DNA of 64,000 bases from contig CACYTU010000002.1 in NCBI GenBank assembly GCA_902777355.1, forward strand, positions 52,291-116,290. Direction: 5' to 3'. Origin of the DNA: an uncultured Lachnospiraceae bacterium. GTDB lineage: Bacteria > Bacillota > Clostridia > Lachnospirales > Lachnospiraceae. The translations under genes and the position numbers were made by a program. Below the pieces are notes generated by a model. It searched no databases, had not been told where the DNA came from, and saw only the letters and a list, made by a program, of their open reading frames with translations. This document shows positions 24,887-33,715 of the stretch, in pieces (the first letter of the stretch is position 1; every line of letters starts with the position of its first letter).

Positions 24887-25732
24887 ATGTTTTCATTCCT
24901 GGATAAGCTTGAGGAGCGCAGGGTTTTTCTGCCGCCTGTAGATGAAGCGAAGATGAAGTATCTTGCTGTGGTGGTCATGCTGCTCGATCATGTCACTTAC
25001 GCTTTTCTGGAGAGAATGTATGGCGCGAATGGTTATCCTGTAATGTTTTCCTTTTCGGGAGGATATCTTCTGGACAGGGTCGGCCGGGCGATCGGCCGTC
25101 AGAGCTTTCCTATATTCTGCTTTTTCCTGGTTGAGGGATTTTTGCATACGCGCAGCAGGATCAAGTATTTCCTGAGGCTGGCTGTCTTTGCCATTCTTTC
25201 TCAGTTTCCTTTTCAGATCTGTCTCTTTCCCAGGGCAAAAGAGCTGCACGCCAATGTCATCTGCACTCTCTGCATCGGTTTTCTGGCCATATGGGTGATC
25301 CATGAGATGTGGAAGATCTGCTCGTGGAATAAGGAGGGGGAAAAAGAGGAAGTCGAAGAGTCTGCGCAGGGCCCGGGAGGCATCTATGAGCAGCCCGTCC
25401 TGCGGATGACACTTTTCCTGATCGCGGGGATCAGCGCGACAGCGGGTTTCTGCCGTCTTGCGACAGTACTGCGCACAGATTACGGCATGGGAGGCGTGAT
25501 CCTGATCGTAATCCTCTACTGTCTGCGCCGATACAGAATTACTTCGTTGTTCATTTCATGGGTGTGGATGACGTGGTATAATAGGTACGAATTATATGCG
25601 GCGCCGGCTTTTATGCTTCTGGCCTGTTACAACGGTCAACGGGGGAAGCAGCACAAATATTTCTTTTATTTCTTCTATCCGGCGCACCTGTTTTTGATCT
25701 GGGCAGTGCGGAAATATTTCGCCGGCTATTGA
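24887..25732 (+). CDS. TraX-family integral membrane protein
   Basis: The 281-residue protein has about eight hydrophobic segments and the TraX-family blocks MKYLAVVVMLLDHV, then RAIGRQSFPIFCFFLVEGF and RSRIKYFLRLAVFAILSQFPF. TraX of F plasmid acetylates pilin; chromosomal Firmicute members are common but their substrates are unknown, and they are related to acyltransferases. A charged loop of about 25 residues (EGEKEEVEESAQ) splits the middle. I start at ATG 24887, preceded by GAGG seven to eight bases upstream; a TTG at 24863 is less likely. The gene stands alone after the tRNA terminator. Confidence 0.82.
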   Translation: MFSFLDKLEERRVFLPPVDEAKMKYLAVVVMLLDHVTYAFLERMYGANGYPVMFSFSGGYLLDRVGRAIGRQSFPIFCFFLVEGFLHTRSRIKYFLRLAVFAILSQFPFQICLFPRAKELHANVICTLCIGFLAIWVIHEMWKICSWNKEGEKEEVEESAQGPGGIYEQPVLRMTLFLIAGISATAGFCRLATVLRTDYGMGGVILIVILYCLRRYRITSLFISWVWMTWYNRYELYAAPAFMLLACYNGQRGKQHKYFFYFFYPAHLFLIWAVRKYFAGY

Positions 25733-25820
25733 CTATGCCTGCGCACTGACGTGCTGCGGCATGATTGGAAGAGGAGGCATTGCCCGGTGAAATTCGTACG
25801 GACTTTTAAGGAGGTTGACC

Positions 25821-27422
25821 ATGGAACTTCAGTTTATTGGTGCTGACCACGAAGTTACAGGTAGTTGTCATTACATACAGGTGGGCTCAAAAAATATTCT
25901 GATCGACTGTGGGATGCGCCAGGGCGGAATAACCTATGAGAATGTTCCGCATCCTGTCGCGGCCTCCAAAATCGATTTTGTCATCGTGACACATGCCCAC
26001 ATCGACCATACGGGCATGCTGCCCGCGCTCTACAAGGAAGGCTTCCGAGGACAGGTCATTGCAACCACGGCGACTGCCGAGCTGTGCGATATCATGCTCC
26101 GCGATTCCGCCCATATTCAGACGATGGAGGCGGAGTGGAGAAACAAAAAGGGAGTGCGCAAAAGCGGCGTGGAGACGGTCGAACCCGTCTATACCATGGA
26201 AGACGCCATGAACCTGATCAAGCTGATATCTCCCTATTCTTACGGAAAGATCTATACACTGTGTGAGGGCGTTCGTTTCCGCTTTACGGATATCGGCCAT
26301 CTGCTGGGCTCCGCCAGTGTGGAGATCTGGCTCACAGAGGGACGCACTGAAAAGAAGATCGTCTTTTCGGGTGATATAGGAAATAAGGACCAGCCCCTGC
26401 TCAAGGATCCGATCAAGACGGACGAGGCGGATTATGTAGTGATGGAATCCACCTACGGCGACCGCGAGCACGAGTGGGAGAGAGGCAACCCGGTCGATGA
26501 ACTGGCGGACATTCTGAAGGATACTTTCGCCAGGGGCGGAAATGTCGTGATCCCGTCCTTCGCGGTGGGCAGGACTCAGGTCATGCTCTATTATCTGAGG
26601 CAGATCAAGCAGAATAATATGCTGCCCGAATACAAAAACTTCCCGGTCTATGTCGACAGTCCGCTGGCAGTGTCTGCGACGGAAATATTCGTGGAAAATG
26701 AGGAGGTCTGCTACGACGAGGAGGCGCTGGAGCTGATCCATAATGGAATCAGTCCCATCACATTCCCCGGACTGCAGCTCACCATCTCCGCCGAGGAGTC
26801 CAAGGGGATTCTGGAAGATTACAATCCCAAGGTGATCATCAGCGCGTCCGGCATGTGCGATGCCGGCCGCATCAAACATCACCTAAAACACAATCTCTGG
26901 AGACCGGAGTGCACGATCCTGTTCGTCGGATACCAGTCTGTCGGCTCTCCCGGCAGGAGGATCCTTGACGGGGCAGAGGAGATCAAGCTCTTCGGCGAGC
27001 CGGTGGCCGTGCGGGCCAAAATCGAGAGCATGAAGAGCCTGTCCGGTCATGCGGACCGGGCCGGCCTTTTGGACTGGATCGACGGATTTAAGACAAAGCC
27101 CCGTCAGGTCTTTGTGGTCCACGGCGACGATGCGGTCACGACTGAATTTGCAGCTCTCCTGAACGACAGGGGCTACACCGCCATGGCTCCTTTCAGCGGC
27201 ACCCGCTATGACCTGGCGACAGGCAAATTTATCGAGATCACGAAGGGGGTCCCTATCTCCAAAGCGGCCAAAACCCGAGTTGTGTCAGACTCCTACACCA
27301 AACTCAAGATCAGCACGAAGAAACTGCAGGAACTGGTCGAGGAGAGCACGGGCCTTCCCAACAAGGACCTGGACAAGTTTACAGCAGAGCTCGAAAAGCT
27401 GATCGAAAAATACCGCAGGTAA
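25821..27422 (+). CDS. Metallo-beta-lactamase/beta-CASP ribonuclease
   Basis: The 533-residue protein has the metallo-beta-lactamase zinc motif H58-x-H60-x-D62-H63 (THAHIDHTG) in the first third, and an inserted beta-CASP domain with SPLAVSATEIF and SGMCDAGRIKHHL. The RNA-specificity C-terminal block includes SLSGHADRAGLLDWI and VVHGDD. The family (CPSF-73/RNase J-like) cuts or trims RNA in the cytoplasm. It ends with a helical tail of about 90 residues. AAGGAGG six bases before ATG 25821 fixes the start. It stands alone, with a tandem array before the next gene. Confidence 0.9.
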   Translation: MELQFIGADHEVTGSCHYIQVGSKNILIDCGMRQGGITYENVPHPVAASKIDFVIVTHAHIDHTGMLPALYKEGFRGQVIATTATAELCDIMLRDSAHIQTMEAEWRNKKGVRKSGVETVEPVYTMEDAMNLIKLISPYSYGKIYTLCEGVRFRFTDIGHLLGSASVEIWLTEGRTEKKIVFSGDIGNKDQPLLKDPIKTDEADYVVMESTYGDREHEWERGNPVDELADILKDTFARGGNVVIPSFAVGRTQVMLYYLRQIKQNNMLPEYKNFPVYVDSPLAVSATEIFVENEEVCYDEEALELIHNGISPITFPGLQLTISAEESKGILEDYNPKVIISASGMCDAGRIKHHLKHNLWRPECTILFVGYQSVGSPGRRILDGAEEIKLFGEPVAVRAKIESMKSLSGHADRAGLLDWIDGFKTKPRQVFVVHGDDAVTTEFAALLNDRGYTAMAPFSGTRYDLATGKFIEITKGVPISKAAKTRVVSDSYTKLKISTKKLQELVEESTGLPNKDLDKFTAELEKLIEKYRR

Positions 27423-27590
27423 AACTGAATGACAGGTTTTACCCATGTCAGCGGATCCGGCTGTCCCGCGAGGGAAAAGTGCCTTTGGCTGGGCTGAACG
27501 AAGCAGCGGATCTGTACCCGGACGGCCGGCTGCCTGTTTTATGGGTCCCGCCTGAATATACAGCCAGCAGATACAATCACATGTAGAAAC

Positions 27591-27713
27591 ACTTGAAAGA
27601 CATAGAAACACTTGAAAGACATAGAAAGACTTGAAAGACATCGGAAGACTTGAAAGACATAGAAAGACTTGAAAGACATAAAATCATTTGAAATACACAG
27701 AAACACTTGAAAA
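27591..27713 (+). repeat. 19-bp tandem array (six units) running into the folA ribosome site
   Basis: Six 19-bp units of ACTTGAAAGACATAGAAAC type start at 27591, 27610, 27629, 27648, 27667 and 27686. A seventh partial unit (ACTTGAAAA) merges with the AAGGAGAG Shine-Dalgarno of folA. Confidence 0.93.
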
Positions 27714-27726
27714 AGGAGAGTACCGG

Positions 27727-28218
27727 ATGAATCTGATCGCGGCAGTGGATCGAAACTGGGCAATCGGCAATAAGGGGCAGCTTCTGGTGAGGATCCCCAA
27801 TGATCACAAGATGTTCCGCCAGGAGACACTGGGCAAGGTCATCGTCTACGGGCGCAAGACCCTGGAGACATTTCCCATGGCACAGCCTCTGGACAGACGC
27901 GAAAACATTGTTCTGTCGAGAAATCCGGATCTGAAAGTGCGGGGCGCCAGGGTTGTCCCGGGCCTTGAGGAACTGCTGGAACTGTGCAGGGATTATCCTT
28001 CGGAGGATATCTATATCATAGGCGGCGAGAGTGTCTACAGACAGCTTCTGCCTTATTGCGACACAGCTCATATCACGAAGATCGATTACGCATATGAAGC
28101 GGACGCATTTTTTCCCAATCTGGATGAAGATCCGGAGTGGGAAGTAACAGCCTGCAGCGACGAGCAGACGTATTTTGACATTCCCTATGAGTTTGTCAGA
28201 TACGAGAGGCGCCGCTGA
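27727..28218 (+). CDS. folA: Dihydrofolate reductase
   Basis: The 163-residue protein has the DHFR start NLIAAVDRNWAIGNKGQLL, the active-site acid in RIPNDHKMFR, the NADPH-binding block VIVYGRKTLETFP and the IYIIGGESVYRQLLPYC strand. It reduces dihydrofolate to tetrahydrofolate with NADPH. The usual LPW motif is replaced by LLV, as in some clostridial forms. AAGGAGA about nine bases upstream supports ATG 27727. No thymidylate synthase is adjacent. Confidence 0.93.
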   Translation: MNLIAAVDRNWAIGNKGQLLVRIPNDHKMFRQETLGKVIVYGRKTLETFPMAQPLDRRENIVLSRNPDLKVRGARVVPGLEELLELCRDYPSEDIYIIGGESVYRQLLPYCDTAHITKIDYAYEADAFFPNLDEDPEWEVTACSDEQTYFDIPYEFVRYERRR

Positions 28219-28358
28219 AATAAGGACTGGCGTCATTGAAACGAGGGCAGCGGGAATCCCCTGCGGCCGCCGGGGTTTTACAGGCGGCACAGAGCAGGGC
28301 CGGTCTGCCCGGGACCCCGTGACGCTGCCGGAAAAAAATAATCAGTGAGGATATTCAT

Positions 28359-29492
28359 TTGAACCTGAGAAAAAAATCATTGACTTTGATTCTTTGTATG
28401 CTGCTCTGCGCTGTCATCCTGGCAGGCTGCGGGCGGTCCCTTGTCATCACGACGGGCTTCGGAAGCGGAGAAGTGTTCCGCCTGGGAAAGACAAGAGGAA
28501 AGGTGTCGGAAATCCGCGTCTACATGCTGGACCTGCAGAAGCAGAGCGAGAACTATTATGGAGAGGCGATCTGGGTCAGCGCTGACAGTGAAAAGATGCA
28601 GCAGGCTGTAAAAGACCAGGCGCTCGCGCAGCTATCCCGTGTGAAGGCGCTTGGACAGATCGCAATCAGCCGCAATGTGATGCTGACCAAGCTGGAGGAG
28701 GATCTTGCCGTCGAAGCCGGGAAAAACTATTTCGCCGGGCTTTCCGAGGAGGAGAAAAAATATCTGGGCCTCAGTGAAAAAGAGCTCTTGAACATGATGC
28801 GCGAGTATGCGCTTGCGGCCAGAATGTGGAAGAGCCTGGGAGACTCGGCTGAAGATACATATGAGCAGTATTACGATTCTACCCAGTGTGACCTCAATAC
28901 CAAATACTGGCAGAAGATCTCTCTGAAAAGACTGGAGGGCGATCCTTCTGTGCCCGGTTTTGCGGAGTGCTACGCATCGGCTTTTGCCAATGTGGAATAC
29001 GAAGTCAGCGATGACGAAGAGGACGGCAGCGGTTCCGGCGAGGGTGCGGAGGCCCCTGCTGAGGCAGGGAGCGAAAACGCGGATGAAACCGGGGAAGCTT
29101 CCGGGGGATCCGAAAAGACAGAGCAAGTCTCAGGGGAGCCCGCTGACGGGAGCCCTGAACAAGACGACGCGGCTTTGAAAGCTGATGATGCCGCTAAAGA
29201 GAAGGCAGAAGAGAAAGCCGGAGCGGCAGAGAACGGGGGCGGAGAAAACGCACAGGAGCAGGCAGAGAAGCCTGCAGAAAACGCACAGGAGCAGGCAGAG
29301 AAGCCTGCAGAAAACGCACAGGAGCAGGCAGAGAAGCCTGCAGATGAGGCACAGCAGCAGGCAGAAAAACCTGCGGATGAGGCGCAGGAGAAGGCTGGAA
29401 GCACTGAGAGCACCCTGGAGAAAACAGCGGGGCAGGCAGAGAACAGCACAGAAGAAAAGGCGGGCGGCGCAGAGGAAAAGAGCGCTGAATAA
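28359..29492 (+). CDS. Lipoprotein with SurA/PrsA-like helical domain and Glu/Ala repeat tail
   Basis: The 377-residue product has a lipoprotein signal with lipobox LAGC at residues 21-24. Residues about 60-215 are helical (LTKLEEDLAVEAGKNYFAGL, then SEKELLNMMREYALAARMWK). They recall the N-terminal chaperone domain of secreted peptidyl-prolyl isomerases, but no isomerase domain follows. The last 150 residues are Glu/Ala/Gln-rich with four 11-residue repeats (NAQEQAEKPAE, 33-bp DNA units near 29250-29390). It should sit on the outer face of the membrane. The start is TTG, eight bases after GTGAGG. A folding-factor-like role is only a guess. Confidence 0.7.
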   Translation: MNLRKKSLTLILCMLLCAVILAGCGRSLVITTGFGSGEVFRLGKTRGKVSEIRVYMLDLQKQSENYYGEAIWVSADSEKMQQAVKDQALAQLSRVKALGQIAISRNVMLTKLEEDLAVEAGKNYFAGLSEEEKKYLGLSEKELLNMMREYALAARMWKSLGDSAEDTYEQYYDSTQCDLNTKYWQKISLKRLEGDPSVPGFAECYASAFANVEYEVSDDEEDGSGSGEGAEAPAEAGSENADETGEASGGSEKTEQVSGEPADGSPEQDDAALKADDAAKEKAEEKAGAAENGGGENAQEQAEKPAENAQEQAEKPAENAQEQAEKPADEAQQQAEKPADEAQEKAGSTESTLEKTAGQAENSTEEKAGGAEEKSAE

Positions 29493-29512
29493 AACCTGCC
29501 GCTTTAAGCATT

Positions 29513-29630
29513 CGCTGCCTGAAGTACGCGTGCGAAATGAGCGGATTCCGAATGCTCGGAAGCGCTGTGAGAGCGCGGGACGCGAAAAGCAGCGCGCAGC
29601 TTCGATCTACTTGTTTGTGAACAGGAGTTT
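29513..29630 (+). repeat. GC-rich interspersed sequence (family E), copy 1
   Basis: GATTCCGAATG, GAGAGCG, GGGACGCGA and CGCGCAGC occur in order here and again at about 30680-30760. The sequence fills the 151-bp gap before the YdcF-like gene. Confidence 0.55.
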
Positions 29631-29643
29631 ATGGAGCTGAATT

Positions 29644-30423
29644 ATGACGGAAATGGAAATGATCCGAATCGTGCCGGCGGCGGCAGGAGCTGCCGGCATG
29701 ATTTTGTTCCTGATGCCCGCGGTGGTGTCCGGAATCATCAATATCGGAAACGTGACAGGATTCTGTCTTTCGGCGGTGCTCTTTTTTTACGGAGTCTTCC
29801 GGGGCAGGATACATCTGTTTCTGCAGGCGGCATGGAGCCATGGGGGGATCCCGGGGCGTGCCGCTCTTATTTTCGTATGCCTTGCTGCCGCCTGCATTGC
29901 CGTGACTGCACTCCTGCTGACCTTTTTGATGATCGGCTATGCCCTGCGCAGACCGGCAGAAGATGCCGATGTGATCATTCTGGGCTGCGAAGTGAAAGGG
30001 GACAGGCCTTCCAGAATCCTTATCCGGAGGATGGATACCGCGATTGCCTGGCTGCAGAAACACCCCGATGCAAGGTGTGTTCTGTCAGGCGGAAAAGGCG
30101 GCACGGAGATGATTTCCGAGGCCGAGTGCATGTACCGGTATATGACCGCCCGGGGGATCGGGCCGGAACGCCTGCTGAAGGAAGACCGCTCGGTCTCTAC
30201 CAGGGAGAATCTGCTGTTTTCCGTGGACCTGCTTGAAAAAGAAGGCGGAGCGCCCCGGGAGATCGCCATCGTGACCAGCGAGTTTCATGAGGCCAGGGCT
30301 GGTCTGATCGCGAAAAAGCTGGGGCTTCATGCGGGGGCTGTCACTGCGATCACGCCCCTGTGGCTGCTGCCTACATTTTATGTGCGGGAACTCTATGGCC
30401 TTCTATATCAGATTTTCCTGTGA
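29644..30423 (+). CDS. YdcF/SanA-like DUF218 membrane protein
   Basis: The 259-residue protein has three or four N-terminal membrane segments, then a DUF218 domain. That domain shows ADVIILGCEVKGDRPS, CVLSGGKGGTEMISEAECMY, RLLKEDRSVSTRENLLFS and IVTSEFHEARA. Members such as SanA, ElyC and YdcF are linked to envelope or peptidoglycan precursor handling, but the reaction is not settled. GGAG about seven bases upstream supports ATG 29644. It is followed by the CIRCE operator of htpG without a clear terminator. Confidence 0.87.
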   Translation: MTEMEMIRIVPAAAGAAGMILFLMPAVVSGIINIGNVTGFCLSAVLFFYGVFRGRIHLFLQAAWSHGGIPGRAALIFVCLAAACIAVTALLLTFLMIGYALRRPAEDADVIILGCEVKGDRPSRILIRRMDTAIAWLQKHPDARCVLSGGKGGTEMISEAECMYRYMTARGIGPERLLKEDRSVSTRENLLFSVDLLEKEGGAPREIAIVTSEFHEARAGLIAKKLGLHAGAVTAITPLWLLPTFYVRELYGLLYQIFL

Positions 30424-30490
30424 TGCCGGCAGCATTCCCGACGGAAATCACGGATATTGCGCAATGAAAAAAGATAAAAGTCTGAAATTG

Positions 30491-30517
30491 TTAGCACTCT
30501 TTTAAAACGAGTGCTAA
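30491..30517 (+). promoter_or_regulatory. CIRCE element (HrcA operator)
   Basis: The sequence is a perfect TTAGCACTC-N9-GAGTGCTAA inverted repeat, the binding site of the heat-shock repressor HrcA. It ends eight bases upstream of the -35 box of the htpG promoter. Confidence 0.97.
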
Positions 30518-30524
30518 TTTTTTA

Positions 30525-30553
30525 TTGACTTTTCACTCCGCGGAGACTACAAT
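30525..30553 (+). promoter_or_regulatory. Sigma-A promoter of htpG
   Basis: TTGACT at 30525 and TACAAT at 30548 are spaced by 17 bp, directly after CIRCE. The transcript would have a leader of about 350 bases filled with interspersed repeats. Confidence 0.85.
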
Positions 30554-30583
30554 CTTTTTTGTTTAGAACTTCAGGACAACAGA

Positions 30584-30884
30584 TCAGATGCGGACATTTT
30601 CCGAGCGCCCACCCTATGAGCAATGTACTGCTTCGCAGTCCGTCAGAGCAGCGCAAAGGCGCGGGACGCGCCTGCAACGGGGCGGGATTCCGAATGTTTG
30701 GCGCGGAATGAGAGCGTCGGGGACGCGACAGCACGCGCAGCATCTTACATGTGAGTCTGAGAGCTTTGCTCATGGCCACAAGCATGACACGGCCCGTGAA
30801 AGGAACTGTTCCGCCTTGCGGCGGACACGTTCCGGTGACACGTGCCGGTCGGGGCAGAGAGCGGCGGAGCCGCCTCTTCCCTGT
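30584..30884 (+). repeat. Composite of interspersed repeats in the htpG leader (families B, E, C and A copy 3)
   Basis: In order: a family B piece (GCGGACATTTTCCGAGCGCC, 30591-30610), a family E piece about 30680-30760, a family C piece (GCTCATGGCCACAAGCATGA near 30768) and a full family A copy at 30784-30884 with core CCGCCTTGCGGCGG. All lie between the CIRCE promoter and the htpG ribosome site. Confidence 0.72.
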
Positions 30885-30907
30885 ATAAATCATCAGGAGG
30901 TATTGAA

Positions 30908-33058
30908 ATGGCAGTGGAAAGAGGACCTTTATCAATTAACAGTGAGAACATGTTTCCGATTATCAAAAAATGGCTGTATTCGGATCATGATATTTTTTAC
31001 AGGGAGCTTGTCTCCAACGGCTGCGATGCCATCACAAAGCTGAAAAAGCTGGATATGATGGGCGACTATGAGCTGCCGGAAGGATTCAGGCCCAGGATCG
31101 ACATCGAGGTAGACCCTCAGGAGAAGACCATCAAAGTCACGGATAACGGTCTGGGAATGACCGCTGACGAGGTCAAGGAATATATCAACAACATCGCGTT
31201 TTCCGGCGCTGAGGCCTTCCTGGAGAAGTATAAGGACAAGGCAAACGACGATCAGATCATCGGCCATTTCGGACTTGGCTTTTACAGTGCCTTCATGGTG
31301 GCCGATCTGGTCGAGATCGACACCCTTTCCTACCAGGACGGCGCCAAAGCTGTTCACTGGGAGTGCGACGGGGGCAGCACCTACGCCATGGACGACGGCA
31401 AAAGGGATAAGGTCGGCACGACCGTGACCCTTCACCTTTCCGAGGACTGCCTGGAGTTTGCCAATTATTACAGGGCACAGGAAGTCATCGAGAAGTACTG
31501 CTCCTTTATGCCGGTCGAGATTTATCTGTCCGAAAAGGACACCAAGATGACAGAGACTATTGCCGAGTCGGAGCGCAGGCCCGACGATGTGGTCATCGAG
31601 GTCATCGAGCCCGAGAAAAAGCCCGCTCCCGCTAAAGCAGAGGGAGAAGAGGCTGATGAGGAAGAGGATGAGCCAGAGGAGAAGAGGCTGAAGATCCGCC
31701 GCCGTCCCATCCTCTGCAACGATCCCAGCCCGCTCTGGACAAAAGCCCCTAAGGACTGCACGGACGAGGAGTACAAAGAGTTCTACCGCAAGGTCTTCCG
31801 CGATTACAAGGAGCCCCTGTTCTGGATCCATCTGAACATGGATTATCCCTTCAACCTCAAGGGCATCCTCTACTTCCCCAGAATCAACCTTGAGTACGAG
31901 AACGCGGAGGGCGTGATCAAGCTTTACAACAGCCAGGTCTTTATCGCCGACAACATCAAGGAGGTCATTCCCGAATTCCTGATGCTGCTCAAGGGCGTCA
32001 TCGACTGCCCCGACCTGCCTCTGAACGTCTCCAGAAGCGCCCTGCAGAACGACGGCTTTGCCCAGAAGATCTCCGATTATATCTCCAGGAAGGTCGCCGA
32101 GAAGCTGGCCGGTATGTGCAAGACCGACAAGGAAAACTACGACAAGTACTGGGACGACATCAGCCCCTTCATCAAATACGGCTGCCTCAAGGACGAAAAG
32201 TTCTGCGAGAAGATGACTGACTACATCCTCTTCAAGGATCTGGACGGCAAATATCTCACTCTGCCCGAGGCCCTGGAAGTCAACGCCAGAGATACGGATA
32301 CAGAAAGCGCATCGGATGAGAACGGCGAGTCCGTCGAAGCCGAAGTCGTGAGCGAGGGGGATCTGGCAGAATCCGCAGCTGACAAGGATGCTGACGCTGA
32401 CAGCAAGGAAGAAGAAAAGAAGGACCGCACGATTTATTATGTGACCAATGTCGAACAGCAGAGCCAGTATGTGCGCATGTTCCGTGAGAACGGCATGCAG
32501 GCATTTGTCCTTAGCAGCAACATCGACCAGCCCTTCATCTCCCAGCTGGAGGCAAAGAATGAGGGCGTCCACTTCGCAAGAATTGACGCGGATCTGCAGG
32601 ATGCCCTGCGTGCGGACGACGATGCCGCAAAGGATGAGGAGAAGCTGAAACAGGACGGTGAAAAGCTCCAGAAGACTGTCCGCAAGGCACTGGATGACGA
32701 CAAACTGGCCGTGAAGCTCGAGACTCTCAAGGACGCAGCCGTCTCCTCCATGCTCACTGTTGACGAGCGTACCCGCCGTATGAAAGACATGATGAAGATG
32801 TATTCCATGAACGGCATGGACTTCGGCATGGGGAACATGGGCAGGGAAGGTCAGACCCTTGTCCTCAATTCCGCCCATCCTCTGGTACAGTACGTTCTGG
32901 ATCACAGCGAAGACGAAGACAGCGCAAACACCAGACTGATCTGTGAACAGCTGTATGACCTGGCTGTTCTGCAGAACGAGCCTCTGACAGGCGACGAGAT
33001 GGCAAAATTCGTCACCCGCAGCAACGAGATCATGATGATCCTGGCAGGTCTGAAATAA
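30908..33058 (+). CDS. htpG: Molecular chaperone HtpG (Hsp90 family)
   Basis: The 716-residue protein has the GHKL ATPase start with RELVSNGCDAITK, DNGLGMT and GHFGLGFYSAFMVADL, a middle domain with LNVSRSALQ, and a C-terminal dimer domain. It is an ATP-driven cytosolic chaperone for unfolded clients. It is longer than usual bacterial HtpG because of two acidic insertions: one near residues 225-260 (GEEADEEEDEPEEKRLK), placed like the charged linker of eukaryotic Hsp90, and one near 460-510. AGGAGG seven bases before ATG 30908 fixes the start. CIRCE upstream predicts HrcA heat-shock control. Confidence 0.95.
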   Translation: MAVERGPLSINSENMFPIIKKWLYSDHDIFYRELVSNGCDAITKLKKLDMMGDYELPEGFRPRIDIEVDPQEKTIKVTDNGLGMTADEVKEYINNIAFSGAEAFLEKYKDKANDDQIIGHFGLGFYSAFMVADLVEIDTLSYQDGAKAVHWECDGGSTYAMDDGKRDKVGTTVTLHLSEDCLEFANYYRAQEVIEKYCSFMPVEIYLSEKDTKMTETIAESERRPDDVVIEVIEPEKKPAPAKAEGEEADEEEDEPEEKRLKIRRRPILCNDPSPLWTKAPKDCTDEEYKEFYRKVFRDYKEPLFWIHLNMDYPFNLKGILYFPRINLEYENAEGVIKLYNSQVFIADNIKEVIPEFLMLLKGVIDCPDLPLNVSRSALQNDGFAQKISDYISRKVAEKLAGMCKTDKENYDKYWDDISPFIKYGCLKDEKFCEKMTDYILFKDLDGKYLTLPEALEVNARDTDTESASDENGESVEAEVVSEGDLAESAADKDADADSKEEEKKDRTIYYVTNVEQQSQYVRMFRENGMQAFVLSSNIDQPFISQLEAKNEGVHFARIDADLQDALRADDDAAKDEEKLKQDGEKLQKTVRKALDDDKLAVKLETLKDAAVSSMLTVDERTRRMKDMMKMYSMNGMDFGMGNMGREGQTLVLNSAHPLVQYVLDHSEDEDSANTRLICEQLYDLAVLQNEPLTGDEMAKFVTRSNEIMMILAGLK

Positions 33059-33131
33059 TCTCTGATTGTTTTTATGACTTGATCTCTGCTATATTTTAGA
33101 ACCCGCATTCAGGACTCACTTAAGACCCGCG

Positions 33132-33178
33132 TTCAGGACTCGCCGGTGAGTCATGCGCGATGAGAAATGAATAAACAG
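33132..33178 (+). repeat. Interspersed hairpin repeat, family F, copy 2
   Basis: TTCAGGACTCGCCGGTGAGTC forms a short hairpin, followed by the family tail GCGCGATGAGAAATGAATAA. It lies between htpG and its terminator. Confidence 0.62.
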
Positions 33179-33194
33179 GCTTCGAAATAAACAG

Positions 33195-33255
33195 CTCCCC
33201 CCACCGGACTGACGGCCCCTGACGGCCGGAAAAAACAGTCCCCGGGGGGAGTTTT
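33195..33255 (+). terminator. Intrinsic terminator after htpG
   Basis: A long GC-rich stem, CTCCCCCCACCGGACTG paired with CAGTCCCCGGGGGGAG (small bulge), with a nested GGCC hairpin, is followed by TTTT. Confidence 0.72.
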
Positions 33256-33360
33256 GCGACTCGTTGCAGCAGCGCTGCGCAGCCATGATCACAGGATGTA
33301 AAGGTCAAAAGCCGGAAAAAAGACAGATTTGCTTTCCCGGCTTTTGGCCCCGACATCATC

Positions 33361-33555
33361 ATATGTTAACCACGCGTTGTTACAGTTCAGTCCCGCCTGA
33401 TTCTTGGGGCGCCTTTTGTGCATTGCTGTTGAGGTGGGCCTTGAAAAACGCCGGTACTTGCTTTTTGCAAGCCCTGGCGTCCCACAGAAACAGTGATGCA
33501 CAAAAGGTGTATTGTTTTCAACAGGGTCTGAACTGTAACCACGCGTTAATCATAT
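33361..33555. repeat. 195-bp long imperfect inverted repeat (MITE-like or hairpin RNA)
   Basis: The two ends match as inverted repeats: GTTACAGTTCAG at 33379-33390 pairs with CTGAACTGTAAC at 33528-33539, and CGCCTTTTGTGCAT pairs with ATGCACAAAAGGTG. The centre folds further (ACTTGC-TTTTT-GCAAG with flanking GTGGG/CCCAC). The whole unit could form one long stem. It lies upstream of the 1440-residue protein gene. The gap 33059-33715 has no gene. Confidence 0.82.
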
Positions 33556-33599
33556 GTAAATCATATGGCTCTGCGAACTATGCTCATTAGTATAAAGTG

Positions 33600-33608
33600 T
33601 GCTATAAT
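33600..33608 (+). promoter_or_regulatory. Extended -10 promoter for the 1440-residue protein gene
   Basis: TGCTATAAT is an extended -10 element, about 107 bp upstream of ATG 33716; no convincing -35 box. Confidence 0.5.
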
Positions 33609-33715
33609 CCACTTGACGGGTCTGTTGACCGCGGCGCAGAGAGGCAGATACGGTGTTCCGTAAAAAAAACGGTGCACGGCATCTTTTTTCTGTGTCCGGA
33701 AAGGGGAAATGCTTT

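Noticed and set aside
30932-32905. 657-codon open frame on the minus strand
   Set aside because: It lies wholly inside htpG on the opposite strand, has no ribosome site, and its sequence looks like a shadow of the strongly biased htpG codons.
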